Shown here: piece by piece, positions 1 to 5,954 of the stretch
How the letters are laid out: the number at the start of each line of letters is the position of its first letter
Position numbering within the stretch: the first letter of the stretch is position 1
NCBI GenBank assembly: GCA_051960855.1
Contig: JBQCDV010000230.1
Location: forward strand, 1-14,138
DNA length: 14,138 nucleotides
Direction: 5' to 3'
Source of the DNA: JBQCDV01 sp051960855
Lineage (GTDB): Bacteria > Actinomycetota > Actinomycetes > JAJZTN01
Program-made: the position numbers and the translations under genes
The notes under the pieces: model-generated
Told to the model about the DNA's origin: nothing
Database searches by the model: none
The model's input: only the letters and a program-made list of their open reading frames with translations

Positions 1-64
1 TCCCGAGATCCGCGGGATGGTCAAGACGGTGACCCACCTGGTCTCCGTCGAGGAGGTTGACTGA
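1..64 (+). CDS. rpmD: 50S ribosomal protein L30, C-terminal fragment
   Basis: This is the last 20 codons of a gene that starts before the window. The reading frame begins at base 2 and stops with TGA at 62-64. The visible tail, ending in VTHLVSVEEVD, matches the C-terminal strand of bacterial L30, and the gene is followed two bases later by rplO, the standard order in the spc operon. L30 is a small protein of the large ribosomal subunit. The AGGAGG ribosome binding site of rplO (51-56) lies inside these last codons, so the two genes are probably translationally coupled. The call rests mainly on position, because most of the protein is not visible. Confidence 0.85.
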   Translation, partial: PEIRGMVKTVTHLVSVEEVD

Positions 65-66
65 CC

Positions 67-582
67 ATGGCCGAGAAGAAGGCCACTGCGAAGAAGCCCG
101 CCGCCAAGGCTGCGGCTCCCGAGGCCAAGGCCTCGGAGGGCTCGGCCCTCAAGCTGCACCACCTGCGTCCGGCCCCCGGAGCCAAGACCGCCAAGACCCG
201 CGTGGGTCGCGGTGAGGGCTCCAAGGGCAAGACGGCTGGTCGCGGCACCAAGGGCACCAAGGCCCGCTACCAGGTGCCCGCCCGCTTCGAGGGTGGCCAG
301 ATGCCGCTGCACATGCGGCTTCCTAAGCTCCGAGGCTTCAAGAACCCGGCGCGGGTCGAGTACCAGGTCGTCAACCTCGACAAGCTGAGCTCGCTGTTCC
401 CCGAGGGCGGCGACGTCTCGGTTGCCGACCTCGTCGCCAAGGGCGCCGTGCGAGCGAACGCGCCGGTGAAGATCCTCGGCACCGGCGAGGTCACCGTCGC
501 CCTGCAGGTGTCGGCGAACGCCTTCTCCGGCTCAGCCGCCGAGAAGATCGCCGCAGCCGGCGGCAGTACCACCCAGATCTGA
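67..582 (+). CDS. rplO: 50S ribosomal protein L15
   Basis: This gene codes for a 171-residue protein of the large ribosomal subunit, where L15 is an assembly protein with a long basic extension reaching into 23S rRNA. The L15 core starts near residue 28 (LKLHHLRPAPGAKTAKTR), continues with the glycine- and lysine-rich segment VGRGEGSKGKTAGRGTKGTK, and ends with the family signature around KILGTGEV and FSGSAAEKIAAAGG. The start is ATG 67, with AGGAGG ten bases upstream inside rpmD. Residues 1-27 are a lysine- and alanine-rich extension that typical L15 lacks. No ATG or GTG lies at the core boundary, so the extension appears real. A strong hairpin follows the stop at 597-637. Confidence 0.97.
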   Translation: MAEKKATAKKPAAKAAAPEAKASEGSALKLHHLRPAPGAKTAKTRVGRGEGSKGKTAGRGTKGTKARYQVPARFEGGQMPLHMRLPKLRGFKNPARVEYQVVNLDKLSSLFPEGGDVSVADLVAKGAVRANAPVKILGTGEVTVALQVSANAFSGSAAEKIAAAGGSTTQI

Positions 583-596
583 CGCACGACGTCGCT

Positions 597-637
597 CCAC
601 CGCCCCTCGTCGCTTTCTCGGCGGCGCGGGGCGGTGG
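597..637 (+). terminator. Strong hairpin after rplO (terminator or attenuator candidate)
   Basis: The arms CCACCGCCCC (597-606) and GGGGCGGTGG (628-637) are perfect 10-base complements. After a T-C mismatch, six more pairs (608-613 with 621-626, one G-U) leave a seven-base loop. No T run follows, so this is not a classical intrinsic terminator. It could be a U-less terminator, an attenuator or an RNA processing site that separates rplO from secY. A TAGAGT resembling a -10 element lies just downstream at 651-656, but I see no matching -35. Confidence 0.5.
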
Positions 638-701
638 CGTCTCGGGCTGTTAGAGTTCCGAATTGTTTCCGCGTGCCCGCTGGCACATCTGGTTATCCGT
701 C

Positions 702-724
702 GCTCCGCCGTTGCTCGGCGGGGC
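702..724 (+). promoter_or_regulatory. Hairpin just upstream of the secY ribosome binding site
   Basis: GCTCCGCCG (702-710) pairs with CGGCGGGGC (716-724) across the five-base loop TTGCT. This gives nine pairs, one of them T-G. It ends five bases before AGGAGG (730-735), the ribosome binding site of secY. A smaller hairpin, GTGCC with GGCAC, lies at 673-686. Such a structure could hold the site open or modulate translation. The role is inferred. Confidence 0.35.
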
Positions 725-739
725 CCGGTAGGAGGACTC

Positions 740-2038
740 GTGCTCACCGCCTTCGCGCGGGCCATGCGCACACCCGATCTGCGCAAGAAGATCCTGTTCA
801 CGCTCGGGATCATGGCCCTCTTCCGGCTGGGCTCAGCCCTTCCCACTCCCGGAGTCGACTACTCGGCCGTCCAGCAGTGTCTGCGCACGCAGCAGACCAG
901 CGGCCTCTACAGCCTGATCAACCTGTTCAGTGGCGGTGCGCTGCTGCAGCTGTCCGTGTTCGCGCTGGGGATCATGCCCTACATCACGGCAAGCATCATC
1001 GTGCAGCTGCTCACGGTCGTGATCCCGCGGTTCGAGGCCCTCAAGCAGGAGGGGCAGTCCGGCACGACGCGGTTGACGCAGTACACGCGCTACATCACGA
1101 TCGCGCTCGGTGTCCTGCAGGCCACGGCGCTGGTCTCCCTCGCCCGGGCCTCCGGACCGGGCAGCCTGCTCAACTGCAACACCTCGCTGCTGCGAGACGA
1201 CCATCTCTGGACGATCGCGCTCGCGGTGGTCGTCATGACCGCCGGCACCGCCGTCATCATGTGGCTCGGTGAGCTCATCACCGACCGCGGTATCGGCAAC
1301 GGGATGTCACTGCTGATCTTCACCCAGATCGCCGCTCGCTTCCCGCAGTCGCTCTGGCAGATCAAGGTCGAGAAGGGGATCGAGCTCTTCATCCTCGTGC
1401 TCATCGTCGGTCTCGCGATCGTCGCCGCTGTCGTCTTCGTTGAGCAGGCCCAGCGACGGATTCCGGTCCAGTACGCCAAGCGGATGATCGGCCGGCAGAT
1501 GTACGGGGGGACCTCCACCTACATCCCGCTGAAGGTCAACCAGGCTGGCGTCATCCCGGTCATCTTCGCGTCCTCCCTGCTCTACATTCCCGCCCTGGCG
1601 GCTCGTCTGGGCAAGCCGACGGACGGGTGGGTGCAGTGGGTCAACAACACCTTCGTGCGGGGCGACCACCCGATCTACATGCTGTTCTACTTTGCGCTGA
1701 TCGTCTTCTTCACCTACTTCTCCGTCGCGATCACGTTCAACCCGACCGAGGTCGCGGACAACATGAAGAAGTACGGCGGCTTCATCCCAGGTATCCGTGC
1801 TGGGCGCCCGACGGCGGAGTACCTCGACTACGTACTGAGCCGGATCACGCTGCCGGGCGCGCTCTACCTCGGTCTGATCTCGCTCATCCCGATCTTCGCG
1901 CTCGCGTTGTTCAACGCCAACCAGAACTTCCCGTTCGGCGGCACGTCGCTGCTGATCATGGTCGGTGTCGGGCTCGACACGGTGAAGCAGATCGAGAGCC
2001 AGCTCCAGCAGCGTCACTACGAGGGGTTCCTGCGCTAG
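740..2038 (+). CDS. secY: Preprotein translocase subunit SecY
   Basis: SecY is the channel-forming subunit of the Sec translocon in the cytoplasmic membrane. It exports unfolded preproteins with SecE, SecG and SecA and inserts membrane proteins. The 432-residue product has about ten hydrophobic segments, the usual number, from roughly residue 17 to 413. Family landmarks are GGALLQLSVFALGIMPYI (65-82), GIGNGMSLLIF (184-194), the cytoplasmic loop RRIPVQYAKR (239-248) and GIRAGRPT (351-358). The start is GTG 740, giving MLTAFARAMRTPDLRKK, which matches other actinobacterial SecY. AGGAGG lies four bases upstream, slightly close. A 157-base structured gap separates it from rplO, so it may start its own transcript. 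Its stop overlaps the adk start by one base. Confidence 0.97.
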   Translation: MLTAFARAMRTPDLRKKILFTLGIMALFRLGSALPTPGVDYSAVQQCLRTQQTSGLYSLINLFSGGALLQLSVFALGIMPYITASIIVQLLTVVIPRFEALKQEGQSGTTRLTQYTRYITIALGVLQATALVSLARASGPGSLLNCNTSLLRDDHLWTIALAVVVMTAGTAVIMWLGELITDRGIGNGMSLLIFTQIAARFPQSLWQIKVEKGIELFILVLIVGLAIVAAVVFVEQAQRRIPVQYAKRMIGRQMYGGTSTYIPLKVNQAGVIPVIFASSLLYIPALAARLGKPTDGWVQWVNNTFVRGDHPIYMLFYFALIVFFTYFSVAITFNPTEVADNMKKYGGFIPGIRAGRPTAEYLDYVLSRITLPGALYLGLISLIPIFALALFNANQNFPFGGTSLLIMVGVGLDTVKQIESQLQQRHYEGFLR

Positions 2039-2607
2039 TGCGACTCGTCATCATGGGCCCGCCCGGAGCGGGCAAGGGCACGCAGGCCAAGCTGATCGCC
2101 GCTCGCTTCGGCATCCCGGCGATCTCCACCGGCGACATCTTCCGCGCCAACGTCCGAGACGAGACCGACCTCGGCCGCGAGGCCAAGCGGTACATGGACG
2201 CCGGCGACTACGTCCCCGACTCGGTGACCAACGCGATGGTTCGCGACCGGCTGGCAGCCGACGACGCGAGCAGCGGCTTCCTCCTCGACGGCTACCCCCG
2301 CACGGTGGCCCAGGTCGGTGAGCTCGACGCGATGCTCGCCGAGCGGCAGGTCGCCCTCGACGCCGTCTTGCAGCTCACCGTCGACACCGACGAGGTGGTC
2401 GCGCGTCTGACGAAGCGAGCGGCTGACGAGGGGCGCAGCGACGACGACGAGAGCGTCGTGCGCCACCGGCTCGACGTCTACGACCGCGAGACGCGTCCGC
2501 TGCTCGACGTCTACGCCTCCCGCGGCCTGCTGGTCGCCGTCGACGGCATGGGTGACATCGACGCAGTGGCCGCTCGGCTCGCGACTGCCCTGACTGACGC
2601 CGTCTGA
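2038..2607 (+). CDS. adk: Adenylate kinase
   Basis: Adenylate kinase interconverts ATP plus AMP and two ADP in the cytoplasm, balancing the adenine nucleotide pool. The 189-residue product starts with a P-loop GPPGAGKGT (residues 7-15), followed by the AMP-binding region STGDIFR and LLDGYPRT (82-89). The LID is the short form (ADEGRSDDDESVV) with no four-cysteine zinc site, as expected in actinobacteria. The start is GTG 2038, whose G is the last base of the secY stop. A GAGGGG lies about 11 bases upstream within secY. The one-base overlap implies coupled translation with secY. A seven-pair hairpin spans the stop codon (2597-2613). Confidence 0.97.
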   Translation: MRLVIMGPPGAGKGTQAKLIAARFGIPAISTGDIFRANVRDETDLGREAKRYMDAGDYVPDSVTNAMVRDRLAADDASSGFLLDGYPRTVAQVGELDAMLAERQVALDAVLQLTVDTDEVVARLTKRAADEGRSDDDESVVRHRLDVYDRETRPLLDVYASRGLLVAVDGMGDIDAVAARLATALTDAV

Positions 2608-2613
2608 CGGCGT
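2597..2613 (+). promoter_or_regulatory. Hairpin spanning the adk stop codon
   Basis: ACGCCGT (2597-2603) and ACGGCGT (2607-2613) form a perfect seven-pair stem with a CTG loop. The stop codon TGA (2605-2607) lies across the loop and the second arm. No T run follows. It may mark an RNA processing point between adk and map or be incidental. The pairing is seen directly and the role is unknown. Confidence 0.3.
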
Positions 2614-2667
2614 GGGTCACGGGCTGCTGTGGGGATCGGTCTCGGGCTCCTGCGCAGGCGCACGCGC

Positions 2668-3468
2668 ATGATCCAGATCAAGACCGAGGCGCAGGTTTCG
2701 GCCATGCGCGCCGCGGGTCTGGTCGTCGGGCGCACTCTCGAGCGGCTCCGGGCGGCGGTCGCGCCCGGCATGACCACTGCCGACCTCGACGTCATCGCGC
2801 GCGAGTCCATCCTCGGGGAGGGCGCCACTCCGTCGTTCACCGGCTATCACGGCTATCCCGCAACCATCTGCGTCTCGGTCAACGACGAGATCGTGCACGG
2901 CATCCCGGGGCCGCGGCTGCTGCGCGAGGGTGACATCGTCAGCATTGACTGCGGCGCGATCGTGGACGGCTGGCATGGGGACGCGGCGATCAGCGTCGGC
3001 GTCGGCCAGGTCAGCGACGAGGCGCGCGAGCTCATGCGGGTGTGCGAGGAAGCCATGTGGCGGGGGTTCGCTGCCGCCCGGCTCGGCGGACGCCTCACCG
3101 ACATCTCCCACGCCGTCGAAGCGCACGTGCAGTCCCAGGGCGACTACGGCATCGTCGAGGAGTACGTCGGCCACGGCATCGGCACCGAGATGCACCAGGA
3201 GCCGCAGGTTCCCAACTATGGCCGTCCTGGCCGGGGGCCGTCGCTGCAGCGCGGACTGGTCCTGGCGGTCGAGCCGATGATCACGGTGGGCTCTCACGAG
3301 ACCGAGCTGCTCGGCGACGGTTGGACGGTGCGCACCGCCGACGGCTCCCTGGCGGCTCACTTCGAGCACACCTTCACCCTCACCCCTGCCGGTCCCTGGG
3401 TGTTGACCGCACTTGACGGGGGAGTGGCCAAGCTCGCCGAGCTGGGAGTCACCGCCTACGCGGGCTGA
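2668..3468 (+). CDS. map: Methionine aminopeptidase, type I
   Basis: This enzyme removes the N-terminal methionine from new proteins when the second residue is small. The 266-residue product has the pita-bread fold landmarks: YHGYP (60-64), H77 in NDEIVHGIP, and metal ligands D94 (SIDCG), D105 (HGDAA), H169 (GHGIG), E202 (EPM) and E233 (EHTF). All lie within two or three positions of the E. coli numbering. I chose ATG 2668 (MIQIKTEAQVSAMR) because the family begins this way. An in-frame GTG at 2629 would add 13 residues with no homology and no ribosome binding site. The chosen start itself has only a weak CAGG upstream. The secY-adk-map order is standard, and map probably ends the transcript at the hairpin 3481-3500. 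Confidence 0.95.
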   Translation: MIQIKTEAQVSAMRAAGLVVGRTLERLRAAVAPGMTTADLDVIARESILGEGATPSFTGYHGYPATICVSVNDEIVHGIPGPRLLREGDIVSIDCGAIVDGWHGDAAISVGVGQVSDEARELMRVCEEAMWRGFAAARLGGRLTDISHAVEAHVQSQGDYGIVEEYVGHGIGTEMHQEPQVPNYGRPGRGPSLQRGLVLAVEPMITVGSHETELLGDGWTVRTADGSLAAHFEHTFTLTPAGPWVLTALDGGVAKLAELGVTAYAG

Positions 3469-3480
3469 CCGGCAGCCTCT

Positions 3481-3506
3481 GTGACGGACGTCGTCCGCAC
3501 GGATTT
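3481..3506 (+). terminator. Candidate terminator after map
   Basis: GTG and CGGAC (3481-3483, 3485-3489) pair with GTCCG and CAC (3493-3500), with one bulged A at 3484 and loop GTC. The stem is followed by GGATTT, a short T run. It lies 12 bases after the map stop and just before a candidate infA promoter, which fits the end of one transcript and the start of the next. The T run is short, so efficiency is uncertain. Confidence 0.45.
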
Positions 3507-3534
3507 CGTGCCTGCCTGCCGGATGACGTAGACT
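3505..3534 (+). promoter_or_regulatory. Candidate sigma-70-type promoter for infA and the alpha cluster
   Basis: TAGACT at 3529-3534 is a good actinobacterial -10 (TANNNT). A weak -35, TTCGTG (3505-3510), lies 18 bases upstream. Transcription would begin near 3541, giving a leader of about 135 bases before infA. The 208-base gap after map and the terminator-like hairpin just before support a promoter here. The -35 is poor. Confidence 0.5.
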
Positions 3535-3570
3535 CGACCGTCGGCTTCACGAGCATCTGCTCCCTCGCGC

Positions 3571-3657
3571 GCCCCGCGGCTGGTCTGGCGTGCGCCGGGA
3601 GCTTCCGTCACGCGTGGGGCTTGCACGACAAGTGACGTCATGCCCCCACCGCGGGGC
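3571..3657 (+). promoter_or_regulatory. Structured infA leader with alternative pairings
   Basis: Arm A, GCCCCGCGG (3571-3579), is a perfect nine-base complement of arm C, CCGCGGGGC (3649-3657). The first eight bases of arm A can instead pair with arm B (3613-3620, CGTGGGGC) with one G-U. Arm B can also pair with CCCCAC (3644-3649). These pairings exclude each other. Arm C ends 12 bases before the infA ribosome binding site. Mutually exclusive pairing is typical of a regulatory leader, but GC-rich sequence makes chance pairing likely too. Confidence 0.35.
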
Positions 3658-3676
3658 AGTACGGATTGCGGAGGAC

Positions 3677-3898
3677 ATGCCCAAAAAAGACGGAGCCATC
3701 GAGATCGAGGGAACGATCATCGAGTCTCTTCCGAACGCCATGTTCCGGGTGGAGCTCGACAACGGTCACAAGGTCCTGGCGCACATCAGCGGAAAGATGC
3801 GGATGCACTACATCCGGATCCTGCCGGATGACCGTGTCGTCGTGGAGCTCAGCCCTTACGACCTCAGCCGTGGGCGCATCGTCTACCGCTACAAGTGA
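3677..3898 (+). CDS. infA: Translation initiation factor IF-1
   Basis: IF-1 is an essential small protein that binds the A site of the 30S subunit with IF-2 and IF-3 during initiation. The 73-residue product is a single OB-fold (S1-like) domain with the family sequence almost throughout: EIEGTI, LPNAMFRVEL, NGHKVLAHISGKMR, YIRILPDDRVVVELSPYDL and the C-terminal GRIVYRYK. Length and ends match IF-1 exactly. The start is ATG 3677 (MPKKDG). GGAGGA at 3670-3675 leaves only one or two bases before the start, an unusually short spacing. It is the first gene after a candidate promoter and structured leader, and a 12-pair hairpin follows its stop. Confidence 0.98.
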   Translation: MPKKDGAIEIEGTIIESLPNAMFRVELDNGHKVLAHISGKMRMHYIRILPDDRVVVELSPYDLSRGRIVYRYK

Positions 3899-3901
3899 CC
3901 C

Positions 3902-3931
3902 GCGCTCGACCGGCCCTGGCCGGGCGAGCGC
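3902..3931 (+). promoter_or_regulatory. Hairpin between infA and rpmJ
   Basis: GCGCTCG (3902-3908) pairs with CGAGCGC (3925-3931). Inside, after an A-G mismatch, CCGGC (3910-3914) pairs with GCCGG (3919-3923) around the loop CCTG. This gives twelve pairs just after the infA stop, with no T run. It may be a partial terminator, an RNA end protecting infA mRNA, or a processing site. Confidence 0.45.
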
Positions 3932-3982
3932 TCATCCAGTTCGTCGTGCGACCTCGTCGTCGACGTCGCCCCCGAGGAAGTC

Positions 3983-4096
3983 ATGAAGGTCAAGCCGAGC
4001 GTCAAGAAGATCTGCGACAAGTGCAAGGTGATCCGCCGGCACGGTCGCGTCATGGTCATCTGCGACAACCTGCGCCACAAGCAGCGCCAGGGCTGA
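3983..4096 (+). CDS. rpmJ: 50S ribosomal protein L36
   Basis: This 37-residue gene encodes L36, the smallest protein of the large subunit, which helps fold 23S rRNA near the peptidyl transferase region. The sequence MKVKPSVKKICDKCKVIRR continues to the end HKQRQG. C11, C14, C27 and H32 form the zinc ribbon, so this is the zinc-binding form. Zinc-free paralogues used in zinc starvation are known in actinobacteria, but none is seen here. The start is ATG 3983, with GAGGAA at 3974-3979. It follows infA, the standard order, after an 84-base gap holding a strong hairpin. Confidence 0.96.
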   Translation: MKVKPSVKKICDKCKVIRRHGRVMVICDNLRHKQRQG

Positions 4097-4120
4097 TCGC
4101 AGGCTGATCGCACCCGTAGG

Positions 4121-4262
4121 GGACCGATCCGGTCCGAGCAGCACCCGACCCTGACAGGCGGGGACGCGCAGCGGCGTTCGTCTCGAACGACGTCGCGACG
4201 GCCCTCCTCTGCCAGACGTCACCCCCGGTGGAGAGGCCGGGGACCCGGCGCAGACCGCCGGG
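4121..4262 (+). promoter_or_regulatory. rpsM leader with a chain of hairpins
   Basis: The 217-base gap between rpmJ and rpsM holds no gene but at least four perfect short hairpins: GGACCG/CGGTCC (4121-4135, loop ATC), CGTTCG/CGAACG (4175-4189, loop TCT), CCCCGG/CCGGGG (4223-4242) and CCCGGCG/CGCCGGG (4244-4262). A palindrome CGTCGCGACG lies at 4191-4200. In E. coli the rpsM leader binds S4, which represses the alpha operon. Here rpsD lies downstream in the same cluster, so a similar role is conceivable. I see no convincing promoter in the gap. Confidence 0.35.
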
Positions 4263-4313
4263 ACCGGTGCTGCCCCAGACCTCTCCGACAACCAAGAGAA
4301 GAGCAACTGACAC

Positions 4314-4694
4314 ATGGCACGTCTGGTCGGTGTCGACCTCCCGCGCGACAAGCGCCTCGAGGTCGCCCTCACCTACATCTACGGGATCGGTCGCACCCGG
4401 TCGCTCGAGATCCTCGCCGGCACCAGCATCAGCGGTGACACCCGCGTGCGGGACCTCTCCGACGAGCAGCTCCTCGCGCTGCGTGACTTCATCGAGGGCA
4501 ACTACAAGACGGAGGGTGACCTCCGTCGCGAGGTCCAGGCCGACATCCGCCGCAAGGTCGAGATCGGCTGCTACCAGGGACTGCGTCACCGTCGTGGGCT
4601 GCCTGTCCACGGGCAGCGCACCCACACCAACGCGCGCACCCGCAAGGGTCCCCGTCGCGCGATCGCCGGCAAGAAGAAGCCGGGCAAGAAGTAA
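4314..4694 (+). CDS. rpsM: 30S ribosomal protein S13
   Basis: S13 sits in the head of the small subunit, contacts the large subunit through an intersubunit bridge and touches P-site tRNA with its C-terminal tail. The 126-residue product shows MARLVGVDLPRDKRLEVALT, the helix-two-turn-helix region TYIYGIGRTRSLEIL, the core motif CYQGLRHRRGLPVHGQRT, and a basic tail ending KKPGKK. Length and ends are typical. The start is ATG 4314, and only a purine-rich stretch (GAGAAGAG, about 4293-4300) serves as a weak ribosome binding site. It is the first gene of the S13-S11-S4-alpha-L17 series and is preceded by a structured leader. Confidence 0.98.
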   Translation: MARLVGVDLPRDKRLEVALTYIYGIGRTRSLEILAGTSISGDTRVRDLSDEQLLALRDFIEGNYKTEGDLRREVQADIRRKVEIGCYQGLRHRRGLPVHGQRTHTNARTRKGPRRAIAGKKKPGKK

Positions 4695-4701
4695 GCAGTC
4701 C

Positions 4702-4722
4702 CTTCAGCGTCGCCCGCTGAAG
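4702..4722 (+). promoter_or_regulatory. Hairpin between rpsM and rpsK
   Basis: CTTCAGCG (4702-4709) and CGCTGAAG (4715-4722) form a perfect eight-pair stem with the loop TCGCC, seven bases after the rpsM stop. No T run follows. It is within a cluster that must be read through, so RNA processing or stability is likelier than termination. Confidence 0.45.
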
Positions 4723-4762
4723 CGGTCCGACGACCTCATCGTTCTACGGAGCTACCAGCCAC

Positions 4763-5170
4763 ATGCCTCCCAAGTCACGTCAGGCGGCGGCCAAGACCAA
4801 GGTCCGCCGCAAGGAAAAGAAGAACGTCGCTCACGGGCACGCCCACATCAAGAGCACGTTCAACAACACGATCGTCTCGATCACCGACCCTCAGGGCAAC
4901 GTGATCTCGTGGGCCAGCGCCGGCCATGTCGGCTTCAAGGGCTCGCGCAAGTCGACGCCGTTCGCGGCGCAGATGGCGGCCGAGAACGCCGCCCGTCGTG
5001 CCCAGGAGCACGGCATGCGCAAGGTCGACGTCTTCGTCAAGGGCCCGGGCTCGGGTCGGGAGACGGCCATCCGGTCGTTGCAGGCCACGGGTCTCGAGGT
5101 CGGCACGATCCAGGACGTCACCCCCGTGCCGCACAACGGCTGCCGTCCGCCGAAGCGTCGCCGAGTCTGA
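4763..5170 (+). CDS. rpsK: 30S ribosomal protein S11
   Basis: S11 lies on the platform of the small subunit near the E site, next to S18 and the mRNA exit. The 135-residue product has a basic N-terminus (MPPKSRQAAAKTKVRRKEKKN) and then the conserved core: HIKSTFNNTIVSITD, WASAGHVGFKGSRKSTPFAAQ, the family signature near VFVKGPGSGRE, and the C-terminal VTPVPHNGCRPPKRRRV. The HNG near the end is the asparagine-glycine site that becomes isoaspartate in E. coli S11. The start is ATG 4763, with GGAG about 11 bases upstream. The next gene, rpsD, follows after 30 bases with no hairpin. Confidence 0.98.
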   Translation: MPPKSRQAAAKTKVRRKEKKNVAHGHAHIKSTFNNTIVSITDPQGNVISWASAGHVGFKGSRKSTPFAAQMAAENAARRAQEHGMRKVDVFVKGPGSGRETAIRSLQATGLEVGTIQDVTPVPHNGCRPPKRRRV

Positions 5171-5200
5171 CGCGCACACGAGTTCGAGGAGTTAGAAGAC

Positions 5201-5827
5201 ATGGCGCGTTACACCGGCGCTGACTGCAAGCGCTGCCGTCGCGAGAAGATGAAGCTGTTCCTCAAGGGCAGCAAGTGCGAGTCCCCGAAGTGCCCGATCG
5301 AGATCCGCCCCTACCCCCCGGGTGAGCACGGCCGCGGTCGCACCAAGGACTCCGAGTACCTCCTGCAGATGCGCGAGAAGCAGAAGTGCGCCCGCATCTA
5401 CGGCGTCCTCGAGAAGCAGTTCCGTGGCTACTTCGAGGAGGCCAACCGCAAGACCGGCAAGACCGGTGACAACCTGCTGCGTATCCTCGAGTCCCGTCTG
5501 GACAACGTCGTCTACCGCGCGGGCTTCGCCCCCAGCCGTGACGCCGCCCGGCAGCTCGTGCGCCACGGCCACTTCACCGTCAACGGTCACAAGGTCGACA
5601 TCCCGTCCTTCCGCGTGAGCGAGGCCGACATCGTCGAGGTCCGCGAGTCCTCGCGCGAGCTGACGCCGTTCCTCATCGCCCGGGAGACCGCGGGAGAGCG
5701 GACCGTCCCCGCCTGGCTCGAGGCCATCCCCTCGCGCCTGCGGATCCTCGTGCACTCCCTCCCGGCCCGGCAGGTCATCGACACGCCGGTCCAGGAGCAG
5801 CTGATCGTCGAGCTCTACTCCAAGTGA
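5201..5827 (+). CDS. rpsD: 30S ribosomal protein S4
   Basis: S4 is a primary 16S rRNA binder that nucleates 30S assembly and lies at the mRNA entry. In E. coli it also represses translation of the alpha operon. The 208-residue product has an N-terminal zinc-binding cluster (C9, C12, C26, C31), so it is the zinc-containing form, as in other actinobacterial and thermophile S4. The RNA-binding S4 domain lies about residues 98-160 (SRLDNVVYRAGF, ARQLVRHGHFTVNG). The protein ends in ELYSK. The start is ATG 5201 with GAGGAG at 5186-5191, nine bases away. Placed between rpsK and rpoA, it is in the usual order. Confidence 0.98.
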   Translation: MARYTGADCKRCRREKMKLFLKGSKCESPKCPIEIRPYPPGEHGRGRTKDSEYLLQMREKQKCARIYGVLEKQFRGYFEEANRKTGKTGDNLLRILESRLDNVVYRAGFAPSRDAARQLVRHGHFTVNGHKVDIPSFRVSEADIVEVRESSRELTPFLIARETAGERTVPAWLEAIPSRLRILVHSLPARQVIDTPVQEQLIVELYSK

Positions 5828-5836
5828 GCTGAGCTC

Positions 5837-5869
5837 TGCGGGCCGGGCGGCGTGACCGTCCGGCCCGCA
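5837..5869 (+). promoter_or_regulatory. Strong hairpin between rpsD and rpoA
   Basis: TGCGGGCCGG (5837-5846) is a perfect complement of CCGGCCCGCA (5860-5869), and four further pairs (5847-5850 with 5856-5859, one G-U) leave the loop CGTGA. This gives fourteen pairs nine bases after the rpsD stop. No T run follows. It may be a partial (U-less) terminator that sets rpoA levels relative to the ribosomal proteins, or a processing site. Confidence 0.5.
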
Positions 5870-5954
5870 CCTGCAGCCGTCAGACCGACGACGGCGGCAG
5901 TGCGTGTCCCTCGAGGCGTCAAATGGCGGGCGCCCGAGACCCGAAGGAGTCCCA

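Noticed and set aside
1627..2037. Extension of the adk frame upstream into secY
   Set aside because: The P-loop begins six residues after GTG 2038. The upstream part is a shadow of secY with stretches of R and P.
2629..2667. GTG 2629 as the start of map
   Set aside because: It would add 13 residues absent from methionine aminopeptidases, and no ribosome binding site precedes it. ATG 2668 gives the family N-terminus.
3590..3676. In-frame GTG 3590 as an N-terminal extension of infA
   Set aside because: IF-1 begins at M-P/A-K-K-D in the family, and the extension overlaps the structured leader.
4228..5223. A 331-codon plus-strand frame across rpsM and rpsK
   Set aside because: It is out of frame with two certain ribosomal protein genes and is rich in R, S, P and T without any domain.
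5904..5954. GTG 5904 as the start of rpoA
   Set aside because: GTG 5955 has AAGGAG five bases upstream and gives the typical actinobacterial N-terminus. The extra 17 residues are not alpha-like.
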